Shown piece after piece: positions 17,765 to 26,222 of a stretch of DNA of 64,000 bases; position 1 is the first letter of the stretch; every line of letters begins with the position of its first letter. The position numbers and the translations under genes were made by a program. Source of the DNA: DASSQJ01 sp963773655 (GTDB taxonomy: Bacteria > Actinomycetota > Actinomycetes > Actinomycetales > Dermatophilaceae); NCBI GenBank assembly GCA_963773655.1, contig CAVZBX010000003.1, forward strand, positions 434,001 to 498,000. Direction: 5' to 3'. The notes beneath the pieces are model-generated. The model was not told where the DNA came from, searched no databases, and saw only the letters and a list, made by a program, of their open reading frames with translations.

Positions 17765-18694
17765 ATGGCCGACGCCCCCGCGCCCGACACCGCCCCTCTT
17801 GCGCTCCCGGGGTACGAGCACGTCTACTCGGGCAAGGTGCGCGACCTCTACGCCCCGCTCGACCCGGACAGCGGGCGGGCCCGCGAGGACCTCCTCCTGC
17901 TCGTCGCCTCGGACCGTATCTCGGCGTTCGACTTCGTCCTGCAGACCCCGGTGCCCGACAAGGGCGAGGTGCTGACCCGGCTCTCGCTCTGGTGGTTCGA
18001 CCAGCTCGCCGACCTGGTGCCGCACCACGTGGTGTCGACGGACGTGCCGGCGGCCGTGCAGGGCCGGGCCGTCCTCGTGCGCCGGCTGCGGATGCTGCCG
18101 GTCGAGTGCGTGGCCCGCGCCTACCTCACCGGTGGTGGTCTGCGCGAGTACCGCGCCGACGGGCACGTCAGCGGCATCGCCCTCCCCGGGGGCCTCACCG
18201 ACGGCTCCCGCCTGCCCGAGCCGCTGTTCACGCCGTCCACCAAGGCGCCTGAGGGCCGGCACGACGAGCCGATGTCGTTCGCCGAGGTGGAGGCCGCCGT
18301 CGGTGCGGACGTGGCGGCCCGCGCCCGCGACCTCACCACCCGCATCCTCGCCCGGGGCAACGAGCTGGCGACGCCCCGCGGCATCATCGTCGCGGACACC
18401 AAGGTGGAGTTCGGGCTCGACGGGGGCGAGCTCGTGCTCGCCGACGAGGTGCTCACGCCCGACTCCTCCCGCTTCTGGCCGGCCGACCAGTGGGAGCCGG
18501 GGCACCCGCAGCCCAGCTTCGACAAGGAGTTCGTCCGCGAGTGGCTCATCTCGCCGGCCTCCGGTTGGGACCGCGCGTCCGGCGAGGCGCCGCCGCCACT
18601 GCCCGACGAGGTCCTGGAGCGCACCCGGGCCAAGTACGTGGAGGCCTACGAGCGGCTCACCGGTGAGGCCTTCGAGCCGTGGGGCGAGCGGTGA
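17765..18694 (+). CDS. purC: Phosphoribosylaminoimidazole-succinocarboxamide synthase (SAICAR synthetase)
   Basis: The 309-residue protein starts MADAPAPDTAPLALPGYEHV and contains the signatures SGKVRDLY, LLLVASDRISAFDFVL, KGEVLTRLSLWWF, LPVECVARAYLTGGG, TPSTKAPEGRHDE and DTKVEFG, followed by DEVLTPDSSRFWPADQW. It condenses CAIR with aspartate in purine synthesis. A TTGAAT hexamer 6 bp before the ATG could be a -10. The stop overlaps the GTG of the YbjQ-like gene (GTGA), so the next two small genes are coupled to purC. Confidence 0.97.
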   Translation: MADAPAPDTAPLALPGYEHVYSGKVRDLYAPLDPDSGRAREDLLLLVASDRISAFDFVLQTPVPDKGEVLTRLSLWWFDQLADLVPHHVVSTDVPAAVQGRAVLVRRLRMLPVECVARAYLTGGGLREYRADGHVSGIALPGGLTDGSRLPEPLFTPSTKAPEGRHDEPMSFAEVEAAVGADVAARARDLTTRILARGNELATPRGIIVADTKVEFGLDGGELVLADEVLTPDSSRFWPADQWEPGHPQPSFDKEFVREWLISPASGWDRASGEAPPPLPDEVLERTRAKYVEAYERLTGEAFEPWGER

Positions 18695-19059
18695 GCGGCC
18701 CGGACTGGCGGACCGCGGGATGGGCGATCCCGGTGACGACGGCGTTCGAGTTCGTCGAGTTCGACGTCACGACGACGATCGGCGTCGTCTCCGGTGTCTA
18801 CGCGACGAGCCTGGGCCTTGCCCGCGGCTTCACCTCCGGCATCACCTCGATGGCCCGCGGTGAGGTCCCGCAGATGACCGAGCAGCTCGCCGAGGGGCGC
18901 CACCACGCCCTGCTCCGGTGCGTGGCGGAGGCGCAGCGGCACGGAGCCAACGCGCTCACCGGGCTGCGCTTCGACTCCAACGAGGTGGGGCAGGGCGGGA
19001 TCATCGAGTTCCACTGCTACGGCACCGCGGTGCTCGTCGCCGGGAGGTCGCGGTCGTGA
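18691..19059 (+). CDS. YbjQ family protein (heavy-metal-binding-domain fold)
   Basis: The 122-residue protein overlaps the purC stop by GTGA. The segment ITSMARGEVPQMTEQLAEGR, then ALLRCVAEAQRHGANALTGLRFDS and FHCYGTAV, is typical of the YbjQ/DUF74 family of small pentameric beta proteins, once thought to bind metal. The biological role is unknown. Position in a purC-ybjQ-dinB operon is likely an expression arrangement rather than a pathway link. Confidence 0.8.
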   Translation: MSGPDWRTAGWAIPVTTAFEFVEFDVTTTIGVVSGVYATSLGLARGFTSGITSMARGEVPQMTEQLAEGRHHALLRCVAEAQRHGANALTGLRFDSNEVGQGGIIEFHCYGTAVLVAGRSRS

Positions 19060-19595
19060 GCGGGGGCCCGGCCGAGCCACGCCAGGGTGGGCCGGCGGGG
19101 GCGGAGCGCTGGGCCGGCTACCTCGACTGGTTGCGGGAGGAGGCGATCGCCACGGTGCTCGGGCTCGACCCCGCCGAGCACCGCGTCACGCGGCTGCCGA
19201 GCGGCTGGTCCCCGCTCGAGCTGCTCAGCCACCTGCTCCACATGGAGCAGCGCTGGTTCGTCTGGGGCTTCCTCGGCGAGCCGGTCGACGAGCCGTGGGG
19301 TGACTGGAACGTGCCCGAGCCGTGGCTCGGCGACGACTCCGACGCCACCTCGCCCACGGCGCGCTGGGTCGTGGCCGACGACGTCACCGCCCCGGACCTC
19401 GCCGACCGCCTCCGGGTCGTGGGGCAGCGCACCCGGGCTGTCCTCGAGGAGCACCCGATGGACGCGCGCGCCGCCCTCGGCGGGCGCTTCGGGGACGACC
19501 CCCCGACTCTGGGCTGGATCTGCTTCCACGTCCTCGTCGAGTACGCCCGCCACGCGGGGCACCTCGACGTGGCGGTCGAGCTCAGCCGCGGCTGA
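19056..19595 (+). CDS. DinB family / DUF664 protein
   Basis: The 179-residue protein starts at GTG 19056, overlapping the previous stop. The four-helix DinB fold is suggested by WSPLELLSHLLHMEQRWFVWGF near residue 50 and by WICFHVLVEYARHAGHLDVAVEL near the C-terminus. These supply the usual three metal-binding histidines (LLHMEQ, EYARHAGHLD). Many actinobacterial members are mycothiol-dependent transferases, but no substrate is evident. Confidence 0.8.
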   Translation: MSGGPAEPRQGGPAGAERWAGYLDWLREEAIATVLGLDPAEHRVTRLPSGWSPLELLSHLLHMEQRWFVWGFLGEPVDEPWGDWNVPEPWLGDDSDATSPTARWVVADDVTAPDLADRLRVVGQRTRAVLEEHPMDARAALGGRFGDDPPTLGWICFHVLVEYARHAGHLDVAVELSRG

Positions 19596-19634
19596 CGACG
19601 CGGCCGGCCGCGCGACGGGCGGGCACGGCCCCGC

Positions 19635-20198
19635 TCAGTCGGCGCCCCCGCCGACCTCCCGGCGCACCGTCGCGGTCCACGCCGCCATCGCGGCGTCGAC
19701 CGCCGCCCGGTCGCCGGTGGCCGACAGCTCGAAGAGGAGCCCGCGTGCCATCGCCAGCGACTGGAGCGCGAGCGTCGCGGCCCGGTCCTCGTCGAGGCCG
19801 AGGCGCCGGTAGCCGTCGGCGAGCGGCGCCAGCCACCCCGACGCCAGCCACCGGCGCAGCGGCTCGGCATGCGGGGCGCCCCGCATCGCCAGGCTCGACA
19901 GCTCGAAGAAGAGCGGGGCGAAGACCTCGGCGCGGTCGGCCACCCTGGTCCAGAACGCGGCGCCGGCCTGGAACGGGTCCGGGTACTCCGCGGTGAGCGC
20001 CACGAGCGCGTCCTGCTCGGCGCGCTCGACGGCCTCGACCACGGCGGTCAGCAGCCCCTCCCGCGAGCCGAAGTGGTAGTGGAGCATGCGGTGGCTCGTG
20101 CCGATGCCCGCGGCGAGCGTGCGCATGCTCGTGTCGCCGACGCCGTGCGCGGCGAACCAGGCGACGGCCCGGTCGAGCAGGTCGTCGCGGGCGCTCAC
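19635..20198 (-). CDS. TetR family transcriptional regulator
   Basis: The 187-residue protein starts at GTG 20198 (MSARDDLLDRAVAWFAAHG). The N-terminal helix-turn-helix reads VGDTSMRTLAAGIGTSHRMLHYHFGSREGLL, the standard TetR pattern, and the rest is an all-helical ligand domain. Its start overlaps the stop of the SRPBCC gene (GTGA), and that gene overlaps the MFS gene, so all three form one coupled minus-strand operon. A likely operator is the palindrome at 20626-20641. Confidence 0.88.
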   Translation of the reverse strand: MSARDDLLDRAVAWFAAHGVGDTSMRTLAAGIGTSHRMLHYHFGSREGLLTAVVEAVERAEQDALVALTAEYPDPFQAGAAFWTRVADRAEVFAPLFFELSSLAMRGAPHAEPLRRWLASGWLAPLADGYRRLGLDEDRAATLALQSLAMARGLLFELSATGDRAAVDAAMAAWTATVRREVGGGAD

Positions 20199-20626
20199 CG
20201 GTCGGCGGCGCGGGCGGTGGCCGTCCGCTCGAGCGCCGCGGCCTCCCGGGTCACGTAGTCCCGGCTCTTCGCGCCGATCGCCCACGCCAGGGGGCGGGCG
20301 AGCGGACCGGTCCAGACCAGCACCAGCCGGATCGTCGTGCCAGCCGGTGCCGGCAGCAGCTCGTGGACGCCCGTGCTCACGATGCCCGGCCCGCGGGACT
20401 CCCAGGTGAACGCGCGCCCGGGCTGCCACTCGGTGATCGTCCACGTGGCTCTCGGGAGCCCGGGCTGCTCGAGCACGTAGGCCGCCCCGGGCCCGGGGCT
20501 GCGCCCCGGGACGACGGGGGTGGCGGCGTCCACGGTGGGCAGCCAGTCGGGCCAGGCGTCCAGGTCCCCGAGCACCTCCCAGAGGACGTCGGCGGGCAGC
20601 GTGGTCTCTCGGGTCACCTCGATCAT
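20195..20626 (-). CDS. SRPBCC family protein (polyketide cyclase/START-like)
   Basis: The 143-residue protein starts at ATG 20626 (MIEVTRETTLPADVLWEVLG). Its pattern of an N-terminal strand, DLDAWPDWLPTV, and a long C-terminal helix (DYVTREAAALERTATARA) is the helix-grip fold that binds hydrophobic ligands. Its start and stop overlap the genes on either side. The role may be ligand handling for the neighbouring TetR/MFS system; this is inference. Confidence 0.82.
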   Translation of the reverse strand: MIEVTRETTLPADVLWEVLGDLDAWPDWLPTVDAATPVVPGRSPGPGAAYVLEQPGLPRATWTITEWQPGRAFTWESRGPGIVSTGVHELLPAPAGTTIRLVLVWTGPLARPLAWAIGAKSRDYVTREAAALERTATARAADR

Positions 20627-21900
20627 GTACCAAATGGTACACCCCGACGACGGGCGGGCAACGTCTCCGGCATCCGCACCGCCACGAGGAGGCCCGATGC
20701 CGCGGTCAGCGCCGCCACCCACCCGACGGCCGGCCGCACCCCGAGCGCGTCCGCGAGCACCCCCGCCACCACCGCGCCCACGGCGAAGCCGGCGTCCCGC
20801 CAGAGCCGGTAGGTGCCGACGGCGGTGGCCCGCCACTCGGGGTGCGCGACGTCGCCCACGGTCGCGAGCAGCGTCGGGTAGACCATCGCCGTGCCGGCGC
20901 CGAGGAGCACCCCCGCGACGACCCACCACGTGAACGTCGAGGCCAGGGCGACGAGGGCGAGGGCGGCGGCCTGGAGCAGCATCCCGCCGACGATCAGCCA
21001 CTTGCGGCCCCACCGGTCCGACAGCGCCCCGGTGACGAGCTGGCCGAGGCCCCACACCGCCGGGTAGACCGCCGCCAGCACGCCGACCCGCGCCACCGAC
21101 ATACCGGTTGCGGCGTAGAGCACGGGGAACAGGCCCCAGGCGAGCCCGTCGTTGAGGTTGTTGACCAGGCCGGCCTGGCTCGCGGACGACAGGGCCGGGT
21201 CGGTGACGGTGGTGCGCACGAACACCTGGCGCCGACCGAGCGCCCGGTCGCCGGTGCCCCGCGGGTGCAGCCGGCCCTCGAGCCGGGCGTGCTCGCGGGT
21301 CTCCCGCACGAGCACCGCCGACAGCCCGAGCCCCACCGCGGCCACCGCCAGGCCGACGAGGAACGGCGCCGGGCGCAACCCGTACGCCTGGGCGAGCCAT
21401 CCGGTCGCGAGCGCGGCCCCCGCCACCGCCAGGTACCCGGCGGCCTCGTTGAGCCCCATCGCCAGGCCCCGCCGGCCGGGCCCGACGAGGTCGATCTTCA
21501 TGACGACCGTCGTCGACCAGGTGAGCCCCTGGCTGACCCCGAGCAGGACGTTCGCCGCGACGACCCACCCCCACGTCGGCGCCCAGGCGAGGAGGAGCGG
21601 CACCGGAACCGCCAGGACCCAGCCCGCGAGCAGCACCGGCCGACGACCGAAGCGGTCCGAGAGCGAGCCGGCGACGAAGTTGGTCGCGGCCTTGGCGAGG
21701 CCGAAGGCGACGATGAACGACAGTGCGCCGGTGAAGGCCTCCACCCCGAAGACGTCCCGGGCGAGCAGCGGCAGGACGGTGCGCTCCTGCCCGAGCGAGG
21801 CACCCACGAGCGCGTTCACGGCGACGAGGAGGGTGAACTGTGCGGCGTTCTCCCTCAGCCCGAGGCGCACCGGGGGCTGACCGGCGACGGGCTCGGCCAC
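20623..21900 (-). CDS. MFS transporter
   Basis: The 425-residue protein starts at GTG 21900 (MAEPVAGQPPVRLGLRENAA). It has about 12 membrane helices and two copies of the MFS loop motif, SLSDRFGRRPVLLAG and ALSDRWGRKWLIVGG. Its stop codon overlaps the SRPBCC start (ATGA). It heads a TetR-linked operon and is divergent from purL across 131 bp. The substrate is unknown; efflux of a small hydrophobic compound is plausible. Confidence 0.85.
   Translation of the reverse strand: MAEPVAGQPPVRLGLRENAAQFTLLVAVNALVGASLGQERTVLPLLARDVFGVEAFTGALSFIVAFGLAKAATNFVAGSLSDRFGRRPVLLAGWVLAVPVPLLLAWAPTWGWVVAANVLLGVSQGLTWSTTVVMKIDLVGPGRRGLAMGLNEAAGYLAVAGAALATGWLAQAYGLRPAPFLVGLAVAAVGLGLSAVLVRETREHARLEGRLHPRGTGDRALGRRQVFVRTTVTDPALSSASQAGLVNNLNDGLAWGLFPVLYAATGMSVARVGVLAAVYPAVWGLGQLVTGALSDRWGRKWLIVGGMLLQAAALALVALASTFTWWVVAGVLLGAGTAMVYPTLLATVGDVAHPEWRATAVGTYRLWRDAGFAVGAVVAGVLADALGVRPAVGWVAALTAASGLLVAVRMPETLPARRRGVPFGT
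20626..20641. promoter_or_regulatory. TetR-type operator candidate
   Basis: TGTACCA and TGGTACA form inverted arms around AA. The site lies at the junction of the MFS and SRPBCC genes, inside the last codons of the MFS gene and touching the SRPBCC start codon. It would allow the TetR protein to control an internal promoter for SRPBCC-tetR. Confidence 0.5.
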
Positions 21901-22031
21901 GCACCCACGCTAGCGACGGCGCGGCCACCGGCTGGGCGCCGGGTCCGCGGCCCCGGCGCCGCGGGTAGCCTGAGCCGCGGTGGCCCCCGCCACCGACCCG
22001 CCGCGCGCCGCACCCCTCGGAGACCTGCACC

Positions 22032-25000
22032 ATGGCCTCGTCGCACGAGCTCGTGCTGACCACCGTCCCGGGCGGCACCGCCCTCTCGGCGTTCCGCGCG
22101 GCGGGGGTGCTCGCCCGGCTGCGGGTGGCGGCACCGCAGGTCACGGGTGTCGCCGCACGCTTCGTCCACTGGGTCGCCAGCGAGGAGCCGCTCGACGAGG
22201 CCACCCGCGCCACCGTCACCCGGCTGCTCACCTACGGCGACCCCTGGGTCGACCCGCCCGCCGCGGCCCACGAGGAGTGCATCGTCGTCGCACCCCGCCT
22301 GGGCACGATCTCGCCGTGGGCCTCCAAGGCCACCGACATCGCACACAGCTGCGGCGTCGACATCCGCCGGGTCGAGCGGGTCACCGAGTACCGCATCGAC
22401 GCGGCCGAGCCGCTCGCGACGGAGCAGTGGCAGTCGTGCGCCCTGCTCATCCACGACCGGATGACCGAGACGGTGCTGCGCGAAGCCGCCGACGCCGCCC
22501 GGCTGTTCGACGAGCGGGTGGCCGAGCCGATGGCCCACGTCGACGTCGTCCGCCGCGGCCGCGAGGCGCTCGAGGAGGCCGACCGCGAGTTCGGGCTCGC
22601 CCTCTCCGACGACGAGGTCGACTACCTCGTCGAGGCCTTCCGGGGGATGGGCCGCAACCCCACGGACGTCGAGCTGATGATGTTCGCGCAGGCCAACTCC
22701 GAGCACTGCCGCCACAAGATCTTCAACGCCGACTTCGTCCTCGACGGCGTGCCCCGCACGGCCTCCCTCTTCGGCATGATCCGCAGCACCGAGGAGGTCG
22801 CCGGCGAGGGCACGGTCGTCGCCTACTCCGACAACGCCTCCGTGATGGTGGGCGGCCGGCGGGTGCGGTGGCTGCCGGAGTCGGCCGACGGGCCGAGCCG
22901 CTACCGCGACCGCGAGGACGACGTGCACGTCCTGATGAAGGTCGAGACGCACAACCACCCGACGGCGATCAGCCCCTTCCCCGGCGCCGCGACCGGCGCG
23001 GGCGGGGAGATCCGCGACGAGGGCGCCACCGGGCGGGGCTCGCAGCCCAAGGCCGGGCTGACCGGCTTCGCCGTCTCCAACCTGCACCTTCCGGGCACCG
23101 ACGAGCCGTGGGAACAGGACCCCTACGGCGCCCCGGGCCACATCGCCAGCCCGCTCGAGATCATGGTCGAGGGACCGATCGGTGCGGCGGCCTTCAACAA
23201 CGAGTTCGGCCGGCCGGGCCTGGGCGGCTTCTTCCGCGTCTTCGAGCAGACCGTCGACGGCGTCCGCCGCGGCTTCCACAAGCCGGTGATGAGCGCCGGC
23301 GGGCTGGGCACGATCAGCGCCGACCTCACCGAGAAGGTGCGCTTCCCGGCAGGCACGCTGCTCGTCCAGCTCGGCGGCCCCGGGATGCGCATCGGGATGG
23401 GCGGGGGCGCGGCGTCGTCGATGGCCGCCGGGGCCAACGCCGCCGACCTCGACTTCGACTCGGTGCAGCGCGGCAACCCCGAGATCGAGCGGCGCGCCCA
23501 GGAGGTCATCAACCACTGCGTCAGCCTCGGGCCCGAGGGGAACCCGGTGCTCGCCATCCACGACGTCGGCGCCGGCGGGCTGTCGAACGCCTTCCCCGAG
23601 CTGGTCGACGGCGCCGGCCTCGGCGCCCGCTTCGACCTCTCGGCCGTGCCGGTCGAGGAGTCCGGGCTCGCACCGAAGGAGGTGTGGTGCAACGAGTCCC
23701 AGGAGCGCTACGTCCTGGCGATCGCCCCGGAGTCGCTCGAGCGCTTCGCCGCGCTCTGCGCCCGCGAGCGCTGCCCCTACGCCGTGGTCGGCGAGGCCAC
23801 CGACGACGGACAGCTCGTCCTCGCCCCCGGCCCGGACGACGGCGAGAACGACCTGCGCCCCATCGACATGCCGATGGAGGTGCTGCTCGGGAAGCCGCCG
23901 CGGATGACCCGCGACGTCAACCACGTCGGGTGGCACGGGGACGACCTCGACCTCGACGGGCTCGACGTCCGCGAGGCCGCCTACGCGGTGCTGCGCCACC
24001 CCACGGTGGCGAGCAAGCGGTTCCTCGTGACCATCGCCGACCGCACCGTCGGCGGCCTCACCCACCGCGACCAGATGGTGGGGCCGTGGCAGGTGCCGGT
24101 GGCCGACGTCGCCGTCACCCTCGCCGACCACGTCGGGTTCGCCGGGGAGGCGATGGCCACGGGTGAACGGATGCCGCTCGCGTCGGTCGACGCCTCGGCG
24201 TCGGGCCGGATGGCGGTGGGGGAGGCGCTGACGAACCTCCTCGCCGCTCCCGTCGCGCTGCGCTCGGTGAAGTTGTCGTGCAACTGGATGGCCGCGGCCG
24301 GCGAGCCCGGTGAGGACGCCGCGCTCTACGACACCGTGCCCGCCGTCGCCATCGAGCTGTGCCCGGCGCTCGGGGTGTCGGTGCCGGTGGGCAAGGACTC
24401 GCTGTCGATGCGGACGCGGTGGACCGACCCGGCCACCGGCGAGGCCCGGCAGGTCACCTCGCCGGTCTCGCTCGTGGTCACGCGCCTTCGCCTCGCTGCC
24501 CGACGTGCGCGGCACCCTGACGCCGCAGCTGCGTGGGGGAGGGTCGCCGAGGGGCACGAGCCGCTCGACACGCGCCTGGTGCTCGTCGACCTCGGCGCGG
24601 GCCGTAACCGACTGGGCGGCTCGGTGCTGGCCCAGGTGCGTGGGGCGTTCGGCCGCGAGGTCCCCGACCTCGACGACCCGCACCTCCTCGTGCGGCTCGT
24701 CGAGGCGATGGCCGACCTGCGTGCCACGGGCGCCGTGCTCGCGTACCACGACCGCTCCGACGGCGGCCTGTGGGCGGCCGCTGTGCGAGATGGCGTTCGC
24801 CGGTGGCTGCGGGGTCGACGTCGGCGTCGTCTCGGTGCCGGAGCTGTTCACCGAGGAGCTCGGCGTGGTGCTCGAGGTGCCGCCGGCCGGGTCGACGAGG
24901 TGCTGGGCGGTGCTCGGCGGCTACGGCCTGGGTGAGCGAGCCGCGCCATCGGCGCGCCCACGGACGAGCGACGGGTGAGGGTCTGGCGGGACGGCGACAT

Positions 25001-25962
25001 CGTCCTCGACGAGCCGCTGCGCGACCTCGCGCAGGCCTGGGACGAGGTGTCGTGGCGGATCTCGCGTGCTGCGCGACAACCCCGGCGGCGCCGACGAGGA
25101 GCACGCGGCCGTCGGCGCCGCGACGACCCGGTCTGGTCGTGGCGCCGTCCTTCGACCCGCTCGACGACGTGGCCGCCCCGTACGTCTCCACCGGCGTCCG
25201 CCCGAAGGTCGCGGTGCTGCGCGAGCAGGGCGTCAACAGCCACGTCGAGACGGCGTTATGCTCGACCGGGCCGGCTTCGACGCCTACGACGTGCACATGA
25301 CCGACCTGCAGGCCGGGCGTGCCGACCTCGCCGACTTCGCCGGCCTGGTCGCCGCGGGCGGGTTCTCCTACGGCGACACCCTGGGCGCCGGCGAGGGCTG
25401 GGCCCGCTCGGTCCTGTTCTACGCCGCGGCTCACCGAGGCCTTCCACGGCTTCTTCCACCGCGACGACACCTTCGGGCTCGGCATCTGCAACGGCTGCCA
25501 GATGTTCGCCGCGCTCGCCGACCTGGTCCCCGGTGCCGAGGCCTGGCCGCGGTTCACGCGCAACCGCTGCGAGCAGTACGAGGCCCGGCTCACCCTGGTC
25601 GAGGTGCTGGACCGCCCGTCGGTGCTTCACGCCGGCATGGCGGGCAGCCGCCTGCCGATCGCCGTCGCGCACGGCGAGGGCTACGCCGACTTCTCGCACG
25701 CGCGGCGACGCCGCCGCCGTGCACGCGGTGGCCCGCTTCGTCGACCACCACGGCGCGCCGGCGGACGGCATACCCGCAGAACCCGAACGGCTCACCGGGC
25801 GGCCTCACCGCGGTGACGACGACCGACGGACGGTTCACGGCGATGATGCCGCACCCGGAGCGGGTGTCGCGCAACGTGCAGATGTCGTGGACGACCGAGC
25901 CGGTCGAGCACGAGAGCCCGTGGCTGCGGATGTTCCGCAACGCCCGCGTCTTCGTCGGCTGA
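22032..25962 (+). pseudogene. purL: Single-chain phosphoribosylformylglycinamidine synthase, frameshifted in its last third
   Basis: ATG 22032 (MASSHELVLTTVPGGTALSA) opens an intact frame for about 815 codons. It has the FGAM synthase hallmarks FAQANSEHCRHKIFNA, KVETHNHPTAISPFPGAATG, GSQPKAGLTGF, NNEFGRPGL and PVGKDSLSM. From 24480 on, the expected sequence continues but hops frame at about 24483, 24535, 24780, 24891, 24906, 24945, 25065, 25120, 25132, 25257, 25429, 25705 and 25772. The glutaminase part is still recognisable: RPKVAVLREQGVNSHVE, GICNGCQMFAAL with the nucleophile Cys, MPHPERV, and the end at 25962. Amino-acid conservation is undiminished between the shifts, so sequencing error is likelier than real decay. 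Confidence 0.85.
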
Positions 25963-26033
25963 ACCCCACGCCGTGTCGGGAGGCCCAGCGGTCGGACAGC
26001 GGCTCGGGAGTCGGTTCTGTGCTGGCTCGCGCC

Positions 26034-26159
26034 CCGGCTCTGGTCGGTGTGCGGGGATGGCGGTGCAACCGCACCATGAACCGGCGGGATGGACCAGAGC
26101 CGGCGGGATCGACCAGAGCCGGCGGATGACCAGAGCCGGCGGGATGGACCAGAGCCGGC
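26034..26159. repeat. Hairpin plus 19-bp tandem repeat, copy A
   Basis: CCGGCTCTGGTC (26034-26045) is followed by a small inner hairpin (GGTGC/GCACC). Then come four head-to-tail units at 26083, 26102, 26121 and 26138 of the form GGCGGGATSGACCAGAGCC; unit 3 lacks 2 bp. The GACCAGAGCC of every unit is complementary to the first arm. The element sits in the 25963-26222 gap between purL and the helR stop. Copy B has the same layout upstream of helR. Confidence 0.85.
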
Positions 26160-26222
26160 GCGAAGGGCACAAGCGCGCCGGTGGCAGCCAGCGGCGTGGC
26201 CCCTCCTCGTGCGGAGTGCACC

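Noticed and set aside
26034..26159. CRISPR array
   Set aside because: Units are contiguous 19-bp tandem repeats without spacers, and no cas genes are nearby.
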